A DNA stretch of 64,000 nucleotides from Craspedostauros australis (GCA_026770025.1 JAMXDE010000006.1:806001-870000); one strand, 5' to 3'. Counted from the first letter of the stretch, positions 42,460-54,571 are shown. Program-made: numbers and translations. The notes: a model not told the origin generated them from the letters alone.

Positions 42460-45292
42460 TATTCTCATCGATGCAAGACTGAACGTGAAATTCGAATTCA
42501 CGGCATCGAACACGCCGCAACAGAACAGCAGAGTGGAACGCAAGTTCGCGTACCTCTACACCAAGATCCGCTCCATGCTCAACGGAGCACAGCTCGACGA
42601 AGAGTATAGGCATGGCCTGTGGGCAGCAGCTGCTAGCACTGCCACTGTCATCGCCAATATCACCGTAGCGAAGAACCAGAAGGAGTCACCACATCGACAA
42701 TTCTTCGGAAACGATCCACCATACGCGGATGCACTCCGCACATTTGGAGAAGTGGGTGTTGTGAAGACTACCTACGGCGGGATTACCGCCAAGCTCAAGA
42801 ACAGAGGAGAAGAGATGGTGTTCATCGGATATGCACACCAACACGCATCAGGGGTCTACAACATGTACAGACCATCGACCAAGTCACTCATCTGTTCACG
42901 GGACATCAAGTGGCTCAACCAATCATACGGACAGTTCCGTGGCTGGACACCAGCACCGAACATATCCAACGAAACAGGAACAACGGACGCAGACGGCTTC
43001 ACAACCATCGGACGGAAGGGAGCAACGCCAAGGACGGCAACGCGTCAAACATCCGAAGCGAAGAGAGTATCTTTTGCTGACAGCAACAGATACTACATCC
43101 TATCAGACAGCGATGATGAGGATAATGAGGACAACGGAGTAGTAACTCAACTAATCCAGAATGACGAGGAAGATCGGAGCGAATCCGATCATGAGGATGA
43201 CGAGATCCTACCATCCGGCGACGAAGCCGATGATGACGCAGGCGTCACCCCTCCGAATACACCAGCGAGGTCTACACATGACACACCATCCAGACCTCCA
43301 CCGAGCAAACCAAGCAAGCGTGACATAGCTAGAAAGGAGAGAATCCGACGTCACGAAGCACGAGGCAGGAAGGGAGAAGTCAATCCCAAGTCAACTGCAG
43401 GGAAGAGTATTCCCAGAGCTCTGCGCGAGCTCGCAGACTTCAACGAACGAGGTCAAAAGGAAGAAGGTTATGAGAGCGATTCATCATCCAATGAGGCGAG
43501 TGACGAACTCAGCGACAAGATGATCGATGATTCCAACAACGAAACTACAGATGATGAAGAAATCGAAGACGAAGATGAAGAGATCGAGATCACTCACCAT
43601 AGCACAACTGGATTATACGGGATGAATGCAATCATCACCGAGAGGCCAGCGATCGACATCGGATTGTCGATGCAGGACGAGAACAAGGAACCAGAGAAGC
43701 ACATCGAACCAACGACATTCGATGGAGCCTTCAATCATCCAGATCCCATCCATCGAAAGGGATATCGAGCAGCCATCAAGAAGGAGTTCGACTCCATGGA
43801 CACACGCAAGGTGTACAGCAAGATCAAACGAGACGCCATCCCACGCGGCCGCAGATGCTGCAAGTGCAAATGGGTCTTCAAGCTGAAGCGTGACGGCACA
43901 CATCGAGCGCGGCTCGTTGCATGTGGCTATTCACAAGTCGCAGGAGTAGACTTCCAAGAGCATTACTCACCCGTCATCCATGACGTGACCTATCGGGTCA
44001 TGATGGTGATCATGCTGATCAAGAAGATGGACTGCGCACTCGTCGATGTCGTAACGGCATTCCTACATGGAGACCTCGACGAGGAGATCTACATGAACTG
44101 TCCCAATGGGATGGATCATCAACCAGACGAAGCCCTGACCCTACACAAGCCAATCTACGGACTTGTGCAGAGCGCCAGGCAATGGTTCAAGATGCTGGTA
44201 TCGACCCTCAAGAATATCAACTTCGAACAGAGCGCAGCAGACCCGTGTCTGTTCCACAGGAAGACGAACGAAGGAAGCATGATCGTGGCCATCTACGTGG
44301 ACGATTGCTTCTGTTGCGGAGACTCCAAGGCACTGGAGACATTCCTGAAGGATATCCAAGGCAGCAAGTTCAAGGTGACAATCGAGCGCGGACTCGGAGA
44401 CTACCTCAGCTGCAACATCGAACTGAACCATGACAAGACTAGAGCGACATTGCGTCAACCACATCTCATCCGACACCTCATCGAAGAGTTCGGAACCAAA
44501 GTTGAGAAGATGCAACGCTATGGGACACCGGGAACCCCGGGTCAAATCATTGTACGACCATCCGAAGATAACGGACTGCAGAAGGTCGGACCGGAAGAAC
44601 ATGCCGAGTATCGCCGAGGCGTCGGTATGCTACTCTTCCTCATCAAGCACTCGCGACCAGATATCGCGAATCCTGTGAGAGAACTCTCCAAGGTATTGAT
44701 CGGGCCCACCAAGGCCGCAATGAAGGAGATGTATCGGATCATCAAGTATGTGATCGATACAAAGGACTATGGATTGAAGATCCATCCAGCGCGTCCAGAC
44801 GACGACGGCTGGGACATGGAGCTCTTCTGCGATAGCGAATATGCAGGAGACAAAAACACGAGAATCAGCGTAGGAGGGTTCATCCTATACCTGTGCAAGG
44901 TACCAATCCTTTGGCGATCCAAAGCACAGAAGGCTGTCACACTCAGCTCATCCGAAGCAGAATACGTTGCCCTTTCCGAAGCGGCAAAGGAAATCTTCTT
45001 CGTCGTGCAGCTACTCGAAAGTGTGGGCGTCCCAGTGAAGACACCGATCAAGGTCCGTGTGGACAACATCGGAGCAATCTTCATCGCCAAGAACCCATCA
45101 ACATCCCAACGATCGCGGCACATCGACGTGCGCCATCACTACGTGAGGAACATGGTAATCAACAAAACCATCGAAATCATTTTCGTCAAATCCGAGCAGA
45201 ACACAAGCGACGGATTCACCAAGAACATCAAGGCCGACTTACAACGCGAACATGAGAAGTCGTACCTTGACACATCGAGAACATTCGAATGA
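42460..45292 (+). CDS. Copia A pol, part after the DNA insertion
   Basis: Begins with the end of the integrase core (TASNTPQQNSRVERKFAYLY, catalytic Glu in the V-E-R context), then a variable acidic linker. The reverse transcriptase includes CALVDVVTAFLHGDLDEEIY and the YVDD box (AIYVDDCFCCGD). RNase H follows with FCDSEYAGDKNTRISVGGF and VTLSSSEAEYVALSEAAKE, the typical copia signature. It ends at 45292, about 20 bases before the 3' LTR. Confidence 0.9.
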
Positions 45293-45312
45293 CCGAATGC
45301 ACACAGGAAGGG

Positions 45313-46103
45313 TGTCGAGATGTACATGTGAGTATATGTCAAGATGTACGTGTATATGTGCATCGTTCACCCGCTATTCTCTCATACGCACTTGGACGGT
45401 ATAACTATACTCGTGTCGATAGTATTCTGTGATTCGTCAGAATTACAGGGGAAATGGAACACACGAAAAGGGGCAAGATTTCTGGAGGAAATTTGCAAAT
45501 AACGATTTCTGGGAGAATCAGAAGATCGTCCGTCCATGCATCAATGGTACCAAGAGAATCTCGAGGTACTTCCCAACTAAACCTCAGATGACGATATCAT
45601 CTGACAGGCTACTGCATCACCAATGGAACATGACATCTGGAGAGCAGAAGGACGCCTACTGACGTCGACAGGATGTCAACATGTCACCACGTTGACAGCT
45701 GTCTCCAAGTCAGAGCAGGAGGCGAAGATGCAATGACCCATGAAGATCATGGATACTGAAGGTGAACTTCAAATGGTAAGTACTCATGGAGTAGGAACCA
45801 GTACTGAACGAACGGAGTGTCGAATGCGGAGTACGCATCGAACACGGAGTATCGTGTAACACGAGTACACGATGTTGAGAGAGAGAGCGAGAATACAGAG
45901 AGGAGCGAGAGAGGATCTCGCGTACCGACTCATAGTCGGAGACTGAATCTACGAAACAGATTGAAGCGCCGAGAGCATCGGGCAAGACAACTGGTGTACA
46001 CCGAGAGGATCGGAGTAACCAAGTAATGAAATAGCAAACAGACGACTATCAACCAATACCATCTTCCACGATTGTAGGTTACCATGAGCGGAACTTGCCA
46101 ACA
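45313..46103 (+). repeat. 3' LTR of copia A
   Basis: 791 bases matching the 5' LTR except for about a dozen substitutions. Followed by ATGATT, which also precedes the 5' LTR. Confidence 0.93.
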
Positions 46104-46900
46104 ATGATTCATGACGTCAGCACAACACACATGTCTGACAGAAAGGAAGATGCAATTCACATCGTCGCATTCGAAGAGCGCCACGCACAGGCGGTAGGCT
46201 TGATCCACAGCATTGGGATCAGATGCTCCTCGGAGATCAACGAGTCCACCAACAAGTGGTTTTCTGACAACATTGTCACCATGAGCAGCAACATGATACA
46301 GGATGCAAACGGGGAATACGTGGACGTCGAGACAGAAGAAGAGATGGACTTTCTCTTGGACGAAGGATTCGGCAACGTAGTCATCGAAGGTATCAACATC
46401 ATGGAGAGAGACAACAAGGCGCCAAAATGCAAGAAGGCAAGGCTGGAGGACGAAAGCTTCAAGATCTTTGGAACGGAATACGGGAAGTCAGCGGCATCAT
46501 CAAGATACACAATCCCTGAGTCACAGACAGCAGTAGATGAAAGAGAAGCGATCGAAGCAGAATTGGAAGAAGCAATGCGAATGGCAAGAGAAACTCAAGA
46601 ACTGGAGGCAAGCCGTGCTTGAGTGCAAGAGCAGAAAAGCACGACCACCAACTAAGAAGCAATCATAGCGGCTCTGCGTGCCCAACTGGCGGCGTCCGAA
46701 GCCCAGCCACCTGCCTCAAGCAAGGGCGGGGGCGAGGGCTAAGAATAATGATAGGCTGGGGGCAGGCAAAGCATTGTCAACCACCCCTGCAAGCCCAACA
46801 GATGCAAACCCAGAGGAAAGGCGCTGGGAAGGGCCAGACCTCCTCGACAAGCAGTGGGGAGATTCTATGCGCACCAAGGGTGGCACTATGATATGTGTTG
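46104..46900 (+). pseudogene. LINE-ORF1-like coding remnant, right part
   Basis: Coding-like sequence resumes at the end of copia A. The open piece to 46,624 includes DAIHIVAFEERHAQAVGLIH and an acidic helix-rich end (DEREAIEAELEEAMRMARET). After stops the same frame still reads like protein (AALRAQLAASEAQPPASSKG) to about 46,740. Its strand agrees with the part left of copia A. Sequence from 46,900 to 47,124 is unassigned. Confidence 0.45.
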
Positions 46901-47338
46901 GAAATCCAGGGTGGCGATGATAGTAGAAAGTGAATCATTTGCTAGAATCTACTTCTCTGAACTGTGAGCTCTTCATTGCTCTCAATCTCAAAGTCCAATC
47001 TCCTCCTGAGATCTCCATGGGTCCCTCTGTTGATCTAGCATGCATCCATCTTGCATTCATTGCAAATTCATCATGGACATGCATGCACCACTGAGTACCC
47101 CATATCCGTGAACACAAGCACGTTTGTCGAGATGTACATGTGAGTACATGTCGGGATGTACGTGTATATGTGCATCGTTCACCCGTTATTCTCTCATACG
47201 CACTTGGACGGTATAACTATACTCGTGTCTATAGTATGCTGTGATTCGTCAGAATTACAGTGGAAATGGAACACACGAAAATGAGCAGAATTTCTGGAGG
47301 AAATTTGCAATCGACGATTTCTGAGAGAATTGGAAATA

Positions 47339-50300
47339 TCCGTAAGGAAAGTTTCGGTCCTCAGGAGGACATTTAGTGCTATCTGTCCTCCTGAGGACAT
47401 TTATTTTTGACATGCATCGTAACTGTCCTCAGGAAGACAGAAAACTTATCTGTCCTCCTGAGGACATTTAATTTTGGCGTTTGACTGGTTGGAACACGTA
47501 TCCACGACACAAATTATGAGTGTCGCGACAATTCATCGCGTTGTGGCTGGTGCCATCTGCTCCGTTCTTTTTGCCATCTGCACATCCACACGCCAATCTG
47601 TTCAATAGTATTCCAGAATATTATTCTATATTATTATATTATATTATATTATACAACATCTGCTTTCAGTTGCATCACTTACGGGTGTTGGGGGGATCTC
47701 TAATTGTGTTCTGGAACTTGTGTGTCCTGGTTATGTTTCCTCTTTCATCAACGGAGCCATGTAACTGTGTGTCCATTCTTAAAAAGCTTGGTTGATTTCT
47801 CGTTGTTGCGATAGAGGACTCTCGCACTCCGCTCAGCCCTTCACAAGCAAGCCTGCAAGGGAGCCACAGCCCGATAGCCACACCTTTCGAGGGGTGGCAT
47901 CAGAGCTTCTCCCTTGGCGCAAGCCGAATAGATTTAAGTTCGTGCGCTCCAAGCTGATATGTTCTAAGCTTGCACAGTTCCGGCAAACTAGCAGCTCCAT
48001 GCGTTAACCGAACATTAGCCAATCATGGTACTTTATTCTGCGTTGTTTTATTGTTCTTGTCGTCTTCATTGCTCCATGCTTGTCACTGGGCTATCTCATT
48101 TGCATTCCATTTCAAACCACGACGTCAAGGAGAACCACTGCAACACATCCATGCCATGGGATTACATTGCCTCACATGCTTCCTCTGCATCATCCGCATC
48201 ATCCACACCACTCTATGCTTATGCTTTCCTCTGATCCACACCCACCTACAACAGCCAATTCATCCATACCCCACCCCACTGTACATCTTCTTGCCAAATC
48301 AACAACAAGCCACATTCTTCCATCATTGATCCATCCCATCCTTTCGATTATCTCTCCACCCCTCGCCTCAACAACAACAGTGACCATCCTGATGGGACTG
48401 CAGCGCAGTCTCCCGCGCCATCCACTTGCACGATACAACCACCTTCCTACGCCGACGACGTGAAGCAGCCACCAACCATCACATGGTGTCCCAATGCATT
48501 CATGTTGGTGCAGTCTCCTCAGGATGCAGGTGTTGCCTACACGGAATGCAACAACAATGAATCCCGCACTATGTCTGTCACTGATGGCTTACCCTGTACA
48601 ACGCTGCCATCTACGGACCAGACGAACAACAAGAGGGCATGCCATTGCAAGAAGCCGCCAGCTCCTCCTACCTCAGTCTTCAAAATTGTGACGGTTGGTA
48701 GCAACAGTAGTCAGCCCACTTCATGGCCTGATCCCACCACCACTGTTGGCAAGGCCGCATAGCGTTTCCCTCCAATGTACTACAAACTGAAGGGAAAGGT
48801 GGACTGCTTGCCTTGGCTGCACATACTGCAACCATGCAACAGAATCCCCATGAATGTGATGACCAGGCTTCCAAACAAGCCATGGATACCACTCATTGGC
48901 ACAGCATGGACAATCATCTGCAACGAACTACACCAGCAGAACTCCACGGTGTTGCTGAATATGCCACAAGAGTCCGCATTGGCCAACCAATTCCATAACT
49001 TCCTGGAGCTCACCAAAACACTCCTGAAGCGCACCCCTTGCTGCAGCGGCATGACGGAGAATATGAAGCAGTGGCTCGATGAGCTCACCACCCTGATACA
49101 GGAGCGCAAGGACTACGCCAAGGATTGTGTCACCTTGGAGCAAAGAGTTCAAGGACGCAATAGCATCACCAGCAAGCAAAGGTCCCACATGCTCGCCCTG
49201 CGCCCTGCAATATCAAAGGAATAGGCTGGCAAAGCCGCGCGCAAACAGAAGGCAGCAGGAAGTGAGGAGAATGCCTCATCTTTCTGCATGTCATCCACCA
49301 CAATGAAGCCTGAGAAGAAGCCACACGTGAGTATGGAACAGAAGATACAGAACACTGCAAGCCTCCTCAACAGGCTGAACAAAATCGAAACAAGCTTGCA
49401 GATTGGCTGCATGTGGCAATGCCTCCTGCTCCCACCCAAGCCGGACTTCATCCAATCATGGTGGTCTGGTCTGCTTCCCCCCTTTCAGTACCAGCTGTGG
49501 AGGCAAGCGCACACATCCACAATAGCGGCAATGGCAATGGCAACAGAAATGGCAGCAAGGACAGGGACAGTAGCAATGACAATAACAACAACAGCAACGA
49601 CAGCCAATTCATCCAGCACATGTTGAATCAGCAACAGAAAATGCACGATACATGCCACCGCTGGGAGGAGGATCGTGACAGCGTGGAGCGAGAGACTTCT
49701 CAGTTGCGCTACACCCAAGATAGGCTCTCTGCTGATATGAGGTCTCTTGCGGACCTCATGTTCCAAAACTACCACACCAGCAATGGCACTGTCAGCGGCA
49801 ATAGCAATGACAACATCAACAGCCACCGCGATGGCAACAACAACCACGATGGCAATGGCAGTGGCAGTTGCAACCGAAACAGAAACGGAAGTGACAGCGA
49901 TTCCGCAATCACTGTCTCCCAACAAGATTCAGATTGCGGTGACAGGGAATACCACAGCGGCCATGATGGACATCCTCCCCAAGTCACGAGGACGGAGTCC
50001 ACCGAATTTTTTACGAACATAGAGTGAGACAAGCATGATAACAGCAATGACGAAGACAAAGATGAAAGAACGGATGCAGCAGCTGCAACAATCAACAAGA
50101 AAAGGTCTGAACAAAACAGCCACCTCGAAAGAGAGAGAGAGATACATTAGAAATCTGCATTGGCATTATAATGAAGAGATGCGGCGGAAACTGGAATGAA
50201 AGAAAGAATTGCAAATGGGGTAGAACGTAGTTGCAGTGGAAGACAAGTTAAACACAAAACGCAAACGCATCCGCTAAGAAAAGACTGTAAAATAGACGTA

Positions 50301-50659
50301 GCCAAGCTTGTCGGACAGCAGACACACATTAGTATGATTTTGTTGACGCAGAAGGAGACAAAACTAGACCAAGCAAGTACCGCGATGCAAGTGGAGGTGC
50401 GCTAACACCCAGAACAAGCGCACAGAAAAGAACGAAGCAGATGGCGCCAGCCAACAACGCGATGAATTGTCGCGACACTCATAATTTGTGTCGTGGATAC
50501 GTGTTCCAGCCAGTCAAACGCCAAAATTAAATGTCCTGAGGAGGACAGATAGTTTATCTGTCCTCCTCAGGACAGTTGTGGGAAAAACATTGACAGGAAG
50601 CGATAAATGTCCTCCTCAGGACATTTACGAAAACGCCCACACAAATTTTTCCTTACGGA
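47339..50659. mobile_element. TIR DNA element 2 (3.3 kb) with palindromic subterminal units
   Basis: TA lies on both sides (47337-47338 and 50660-50661) within ATAT. The left end starts TCCGTAAGGAAA and the right end is its complement; similarity between the two arms continues, with gaps, for about 240 bases. Palindromic 16-mers of the type TGTCCTCCTGAGGACA lie at 47384-47399 and 47451-47466, variants at about 47356-47371 and 47424-47439, and inverted forms at 50532-50547, 50559-50574 and 50608-50623. The interior is coding-like in places but shows no transposase. Same architecture as element 1. Confidence 0.82.
48233..50027 (+). CDS. Unidentified coding-like interior of DNA element 2
   Basis: Three plus-strand pieces look like protein. 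48233-48762 is open, without an early ATG, Pro/Thr/Ser/Asn-rich with scattered Cys (CPNAFMLVQSPQDAGVAY). 48775-49224, in another frame, has a helical segment (NFLELTKTLLKRTPCC, then MKQWLDELTTLIQERKDYAK) and continues in frame past its TAG. 49413-50027 has Asn/Ser/Gly runs around a coiled coil (QHMLNQQQKMHDTCHRWEED, then RDSVERETSQLRYTQDRLSA). Together they suggest a decayed or spliced gene with a coiled-coil tail, perhaps an accessory DNA-binding protein or a captured host gene. No domain is firmly recognised. Confidence 0.3.
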
Positions 50660-51529
50660 TATCGTCCGTCCATCCATCAATGGTACCGAGAGAATCTCGA
50701 GGCACTTCCCAACTAAACCTCAGATGACGATATCATCTGACAAACTGCTGCATCACCAATGGAACGTGACATCTGGAGAGCAGAAGGACGCCTACTGACG
50801 TCAACAGGATGTCATCGTGTCACCACGTCGACATCTGTCTCCAAGTCAGAGCAGGAGGCAAAGATCCGATGACCCATGAAGATCATGGATACAGGAGGTG
50901 AAGTTCAAATGGTAAGTACTCATGGAGTAGGAACCAGTACTGAATGAACGAAGTGTCGAATGCGGAGCACGCTTCGAACGTGTAGTATCGCGTAGCACGA
51001 AGCACGCGATGCTGAGACAGAGAGAGAGAGAATACAGAGAGGAGCGAGAGAGCATCTCGCGTACCGACTCATAGTTGGAGACCGAATCTACAAGACAGAT
51101 TGAAGCGCTGAGAGCATCGGGCAAGAGAACGGGCGTACACCGAGAGGATCAGAGTAGCCAAGTAATGAAATAGCAAACGAACGACTATCAACCAACACCA
51201 CCCTCCACGATCGTAGGCTACCAATCACGGAACCTGCCAACAGACAACCACAAGAACCACTTCATCCAACTGCGGTCTGCAATGGATTAATGGGAGTAAG
51301 GCGAATGGTGAAAGAGACGGATGGTGATAATGGATGTTATGTTGTCGATGCGACAATGGAAGGGTGTTAGGAATCGAGGGTACGACTTTGTCAGAATATC
51401 CATGATTGCCGCACCTCCCAACATTATTCATCACAGCTTTGAATATTATTCGTCACATGTTCGGAGACTATTTGTCACACCTTTATATGCCATGTCGTTA
51501 TGACTATGACTAAGGGTACGGACGTGATT

Positions 51530-52102
51530 GACACCTGTACTACCACGAGGAGGATAGCCTGTCCTCCAGTAACGCAAGGACGACACCTATGGCGGATCAG
51601 GGGGTCCCGATACCGCGCCAACCATGGCAACCATCCAGATGACGACGTCAATCAGAACAGCAAGTCCATGGGCAAGTGACGCACCCTCCTCAGAAGACAG
51701 CACGCGCCCCTCCTGCGGACAAGAACATCCGCAGGTTTGGAACATCACCAAAGGTGACATCGACCATGAGACGATGGTGTCATGAGATCAACGACGGAAA
51801 CATGAGATAGGCAAGTGCCCAAGACTGCAGATCCCTACCATGCAAGCGTAGACAGCTACGACGATGCAGAGACAAGCAACATCAATGCCAAGACAAGGAA
51901 GCCAGAAAAGAGCATGATGAATGAAGGGAGAAGCACCTAAGAGACAACAGGACGCCCCGTGTCGCCACCGCGACAGATGCCTGCCATGAAGATGAAATCG
52001 AAAGAGAAAGTGAGATTGTGCTCACAGTTCTAAAACGGTACAGTTTCTAACAGCGGATTAGATTACAGTACTAACTATAACCCCGGATTTCCAACAGACG
52101 AC
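51530..52102 (-). mobile_element. Possible solo LTR or short insertion between 14-bp direct repeats
   Basis: GTACGGACGTGATT occurs at 51516-51529 and 52103-52116, flanking 573 bases. On the minus strand the inside begins, from 52,096, TGTTGGAAATCCGGGG, like the start of many copia LTRs, and the other end has TG on the plus strand (51,536). The candidate LTR limits do not coincide with the 14-bp repeats, so the boundaries are uncertain. No coding sequence inside. Confidence 0.35.
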
Positions 52103-52116
52103 GTACGGACGTGATT

Positions 52117-53378
52117 TCGGATTTTTTCGTTGGTAACCATTGGTAACCACGTAGAGTCTACGACATTCTGGTACATACAATTGTTGCTTCTTGGTCCAAT
52201 CTCGACCGACTGTCTTCCAAAGACCCGCATCCAATTCTGTTTCGTCTATTACTCAAGTGGACGGCATGGCTGGATCCGCCACTTCATTCTGCTTCGGGTG
52301 GTGTGCTGGTCAGCGGTCCAGGATGCCTTTGGGTGTTGCTTTGGGTGTTTGAAGTCAGTCACTAATGCTCGTGACAGCCATGATCATCGATTCGTGAACG
52401 CACAAAAGTTCGCGCCAAAAATTATCGTGCGTTTTTACGTGTTGTTGATTCCGACTGCACTCCTCACCTGAGTCTGGCTACTTTATGCAAGGTTGTGCAT
52501 CGCCCTGATGTCGGATCATCGCGCCGTTTCTTTCAATCGACGCAGTATCCTCTCCTGTACCTGCCCGTGTAGTATTGGTCATAGTCCTTCACTTCCTCCA
52601 AAGATATACCAACTGCAAGTTGTGTTCTTCGCTTTGTCACGTGGTATCCTTGCAAGGAAACATCGCTTCCTGATCAGGCCCCACAACTGCATTCGTCGGC
52701 GCTGGTTGCTACACCCTGGCGAAGACTAGCCATTTATCTCACGCTCACGCGATGGGTGAAGTTGTTGACGCAGTCGCTGTTCGTGCTCCATCAAACCACG
52801 TTCGAACCGTCCTGTAGAGGCAGCCTGATGATCATTAATGATCTTCAGCGCCGCTAAGGCCAATCAAACACTGGCATCTACATTTCGCACGCAATACATG
52901 CCAAGTGCGCGCACATTGCATGGAAATTATGCGCGGCGCAGTTGCACATGCTCAGTGATGCGGAAGATCCAAAGAAGAGCGGTCAGAGCATGGCGAGATT
53001 GCACTCCTTGGTGTGAAACAGTCGGCTCTGCTCTATTCTTGACTGCTATTGTGTGCTGCTGATATCCAAGGGATCATTGCTTCCCCAAGCAGGATGGATG
53101 CAATGATACACATGCATCCAAGTTGCTGTTGCCAAGAAGGTTGCTGGTGTACGGTATTCTGGAGTAGAACTGAAACGTGATTGCAGAAGTAATCAACCAT
53201 AATCAACTACAATGCTATACGATGAAGGAAGTCGTAATGGATGGTACCAGGATACAAGGAACTGATCATAGCATGTGAGGAACGCACCGGTTGGCACCAC
53301 ATTGTTTTTGTGATCATTTCAACCGCGTGTTAACACGTGTTGGGACACACAGGAATTCGCCACGATACATCGCGGTGA
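52117..53378. other. Stretch without a recognised gene
   Basis: Short open frames on the plus strand (52130-52471 and 52838-53062) have some Cys and aromatic residues but no motif. No repeat seen. Confidence 0.25.
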
Positions 53379-53759
53379 TTGGCATTCGTGAATGGCAAGA
53401 ACGAGTGGCGGCTCCAGAGAAACGAACAGATATCGACAACTACCCAACCAATCACCACCAAAGTTAGAGAGGGTGATAACAGGCTACACATGAGAGTGCT
53501 CACGAAAGGAGAGCTCAAACAAATGGAGCGGCATGGACTTGCCGAGGAGGTTTGTGTCAAAAACGGTGGTTTTTGGGCCGCTTCGCGTGGGACTGACGTA
53601 CAAAATGTACCAGCGTCTACAGAGAAACTGACTCATACGACTAGTTACCAATCGTTGCCAATGGCTACCAAAACATTTGGCCTCCACTCAAGCCAAAAGA
53701 CACTAGACTGGGCAACGCATCACGACAATTCCCACATTGGAGGGCAACAACCAGCGTAA
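53379..53759 (+). CDS. Short unidentified open frame, 126 aa
   Basis: Starts MAFVNGKNEWRLQRNEQIST, polar throughout with moderate protein-like composition. No signal peptide, no membrane segment and no family recognised. It could be a remnant of an element. Confidence 0.2.
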   Translation: MAFVNGKNEWRLQRNEQISTTTQPITTKVREGDNRLHMRVLTKGELKQMERHGLAEEVCVKNGGFWAASRGTDVQNVPASTEKLTHTTSYQSLPMATKTFGLHSSQKTLDWATHHDNSHIGGQQPA

Positions 53760-54015
53760 CCGTGGTGAAAAGTATTGCTGAGTGCAGTAGTAAGCACTAA
53801 TTTGGATGATGTTGGGTGCGCTCTGGATTAGTCTATTTCAACGCGTCTCATCACAAAAATCCACGACTGACGTTATCGTGACACCGTTTTACCTGGGGGC
53901 AGGACGTACTCCTCCACCAAGGATGTGGAGAAAAGCTTCTCCGACGGAGATCCAGTTCATAGTTGAGCATGTAATCACTGAGCTAACACTTGTTTATCGT
54001 TGTGTTTGGAATCTA

Positions 54016-54396
54016 CTAGATTTTGAGTACAGCATTCGGTAGGCCTGTGCACTCACCGTCAGACATGCAAGCCCCTTCGCCGATGAAGATAATTGGATTG
54101 GCAGCATCCGATGTGCAAGAACCAACTCCTGCGCAACATCTACCATTGCATGCTGCTCTCACAGCTTCTGGATTGCCTGAGAACAGTATTTTGTTGTTGT
54201 TCACAACTGATAGTGCGTCGTTTGTGAATCGCGCACCGTTAGCACGATTGCCGAAGATAAGCCGGGCAAAACCAATGCTGTTCAGCTTCGGAGGATTTGT
54301 TGTGCTGCACCCGAACATGCTCCTCAACAAGAGAGCTTTATCTGAATCCAAAGCCTCAACTGCAGCAACAAAGTTTGCGCATGCGCCTACACCATA
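54016..54396 (-). pseudogene. Fragment of a Cys-rich protein related to 25,000-27,723
   Basis: The minus-strand piece reads VGACANFVAAVEALDSDK, then LLLRSMFGCSTTN, RLIFGNRANG and later CNGRCCAGVGSCTSD and ACMSDGECTG. The gene at 25,000-27,723 has the parallel segment VGTCAQFVNNNESLPTNKDR followed by VKSIFGC. The match covers only this module, with stops at both sides, so it is a fragment. It is probably host DNA between elements. Confidence 0.55.
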
Positions 54397-54571
54397 TTAG
54401 CACAACACTTTATTCACCTGATTCGTTTTCTGATTAGTCTGTCCTGGTATGTGCTGAAACGATGCTTTCCTCAGACACATGATTTTCGGCATAAGAGGGA
54501 CACACTAGGGAGAACATCAGAGATTCGGTCTGGCCATCGCCCGGCAAACATGTGATGCCCAATTCGACCTG

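Larger units (their letters stand above)
34913..46103 (+). mobile_element. Copia LTR retrotransposon A, interrupted by a DNA element
   Basis: Two 791-bp LTRs (34913-35703 and 45313-46103) begin TG and end CA; ATGATT lies directly before and after the element as a direct repeat. The interior holds a gag frame, a separate pol frame and the usual copia order: protease, integrase, reverse transcriptase, RNase H. A purine-rich AGGAAGGG precedes the 3' LTR. The integrase region is split by the DNA element at 39761-42459. The LTRs differ at about a dozen sites (about 1.6 percent), so it is older than element B at 55,240. It sits inside the LINE-like remnant. Confidence 0.92.
47125..51242 (+). mobile_element. 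Solo LTR of the copia A family, interrupted by DNA element 2
   Basis: 47125-47338 and 50660-51242 together match the whole copia A LTR, beginning TGTCGAGATG and ending CCAACA, with more differences than between the two LTRs of element A. No internal copia sequence adjoins it. The five bases on each side (ACGTT and GACAA) are not alike, so no target duplication is seen. Confidence 0.85.

Noticed and set aside
52797-52816. GTTCGAAC near 52,800, like a tRNA T-loop
   Set aside because: No acceptor stem, D arm or anticodon arm can be drawn around it.
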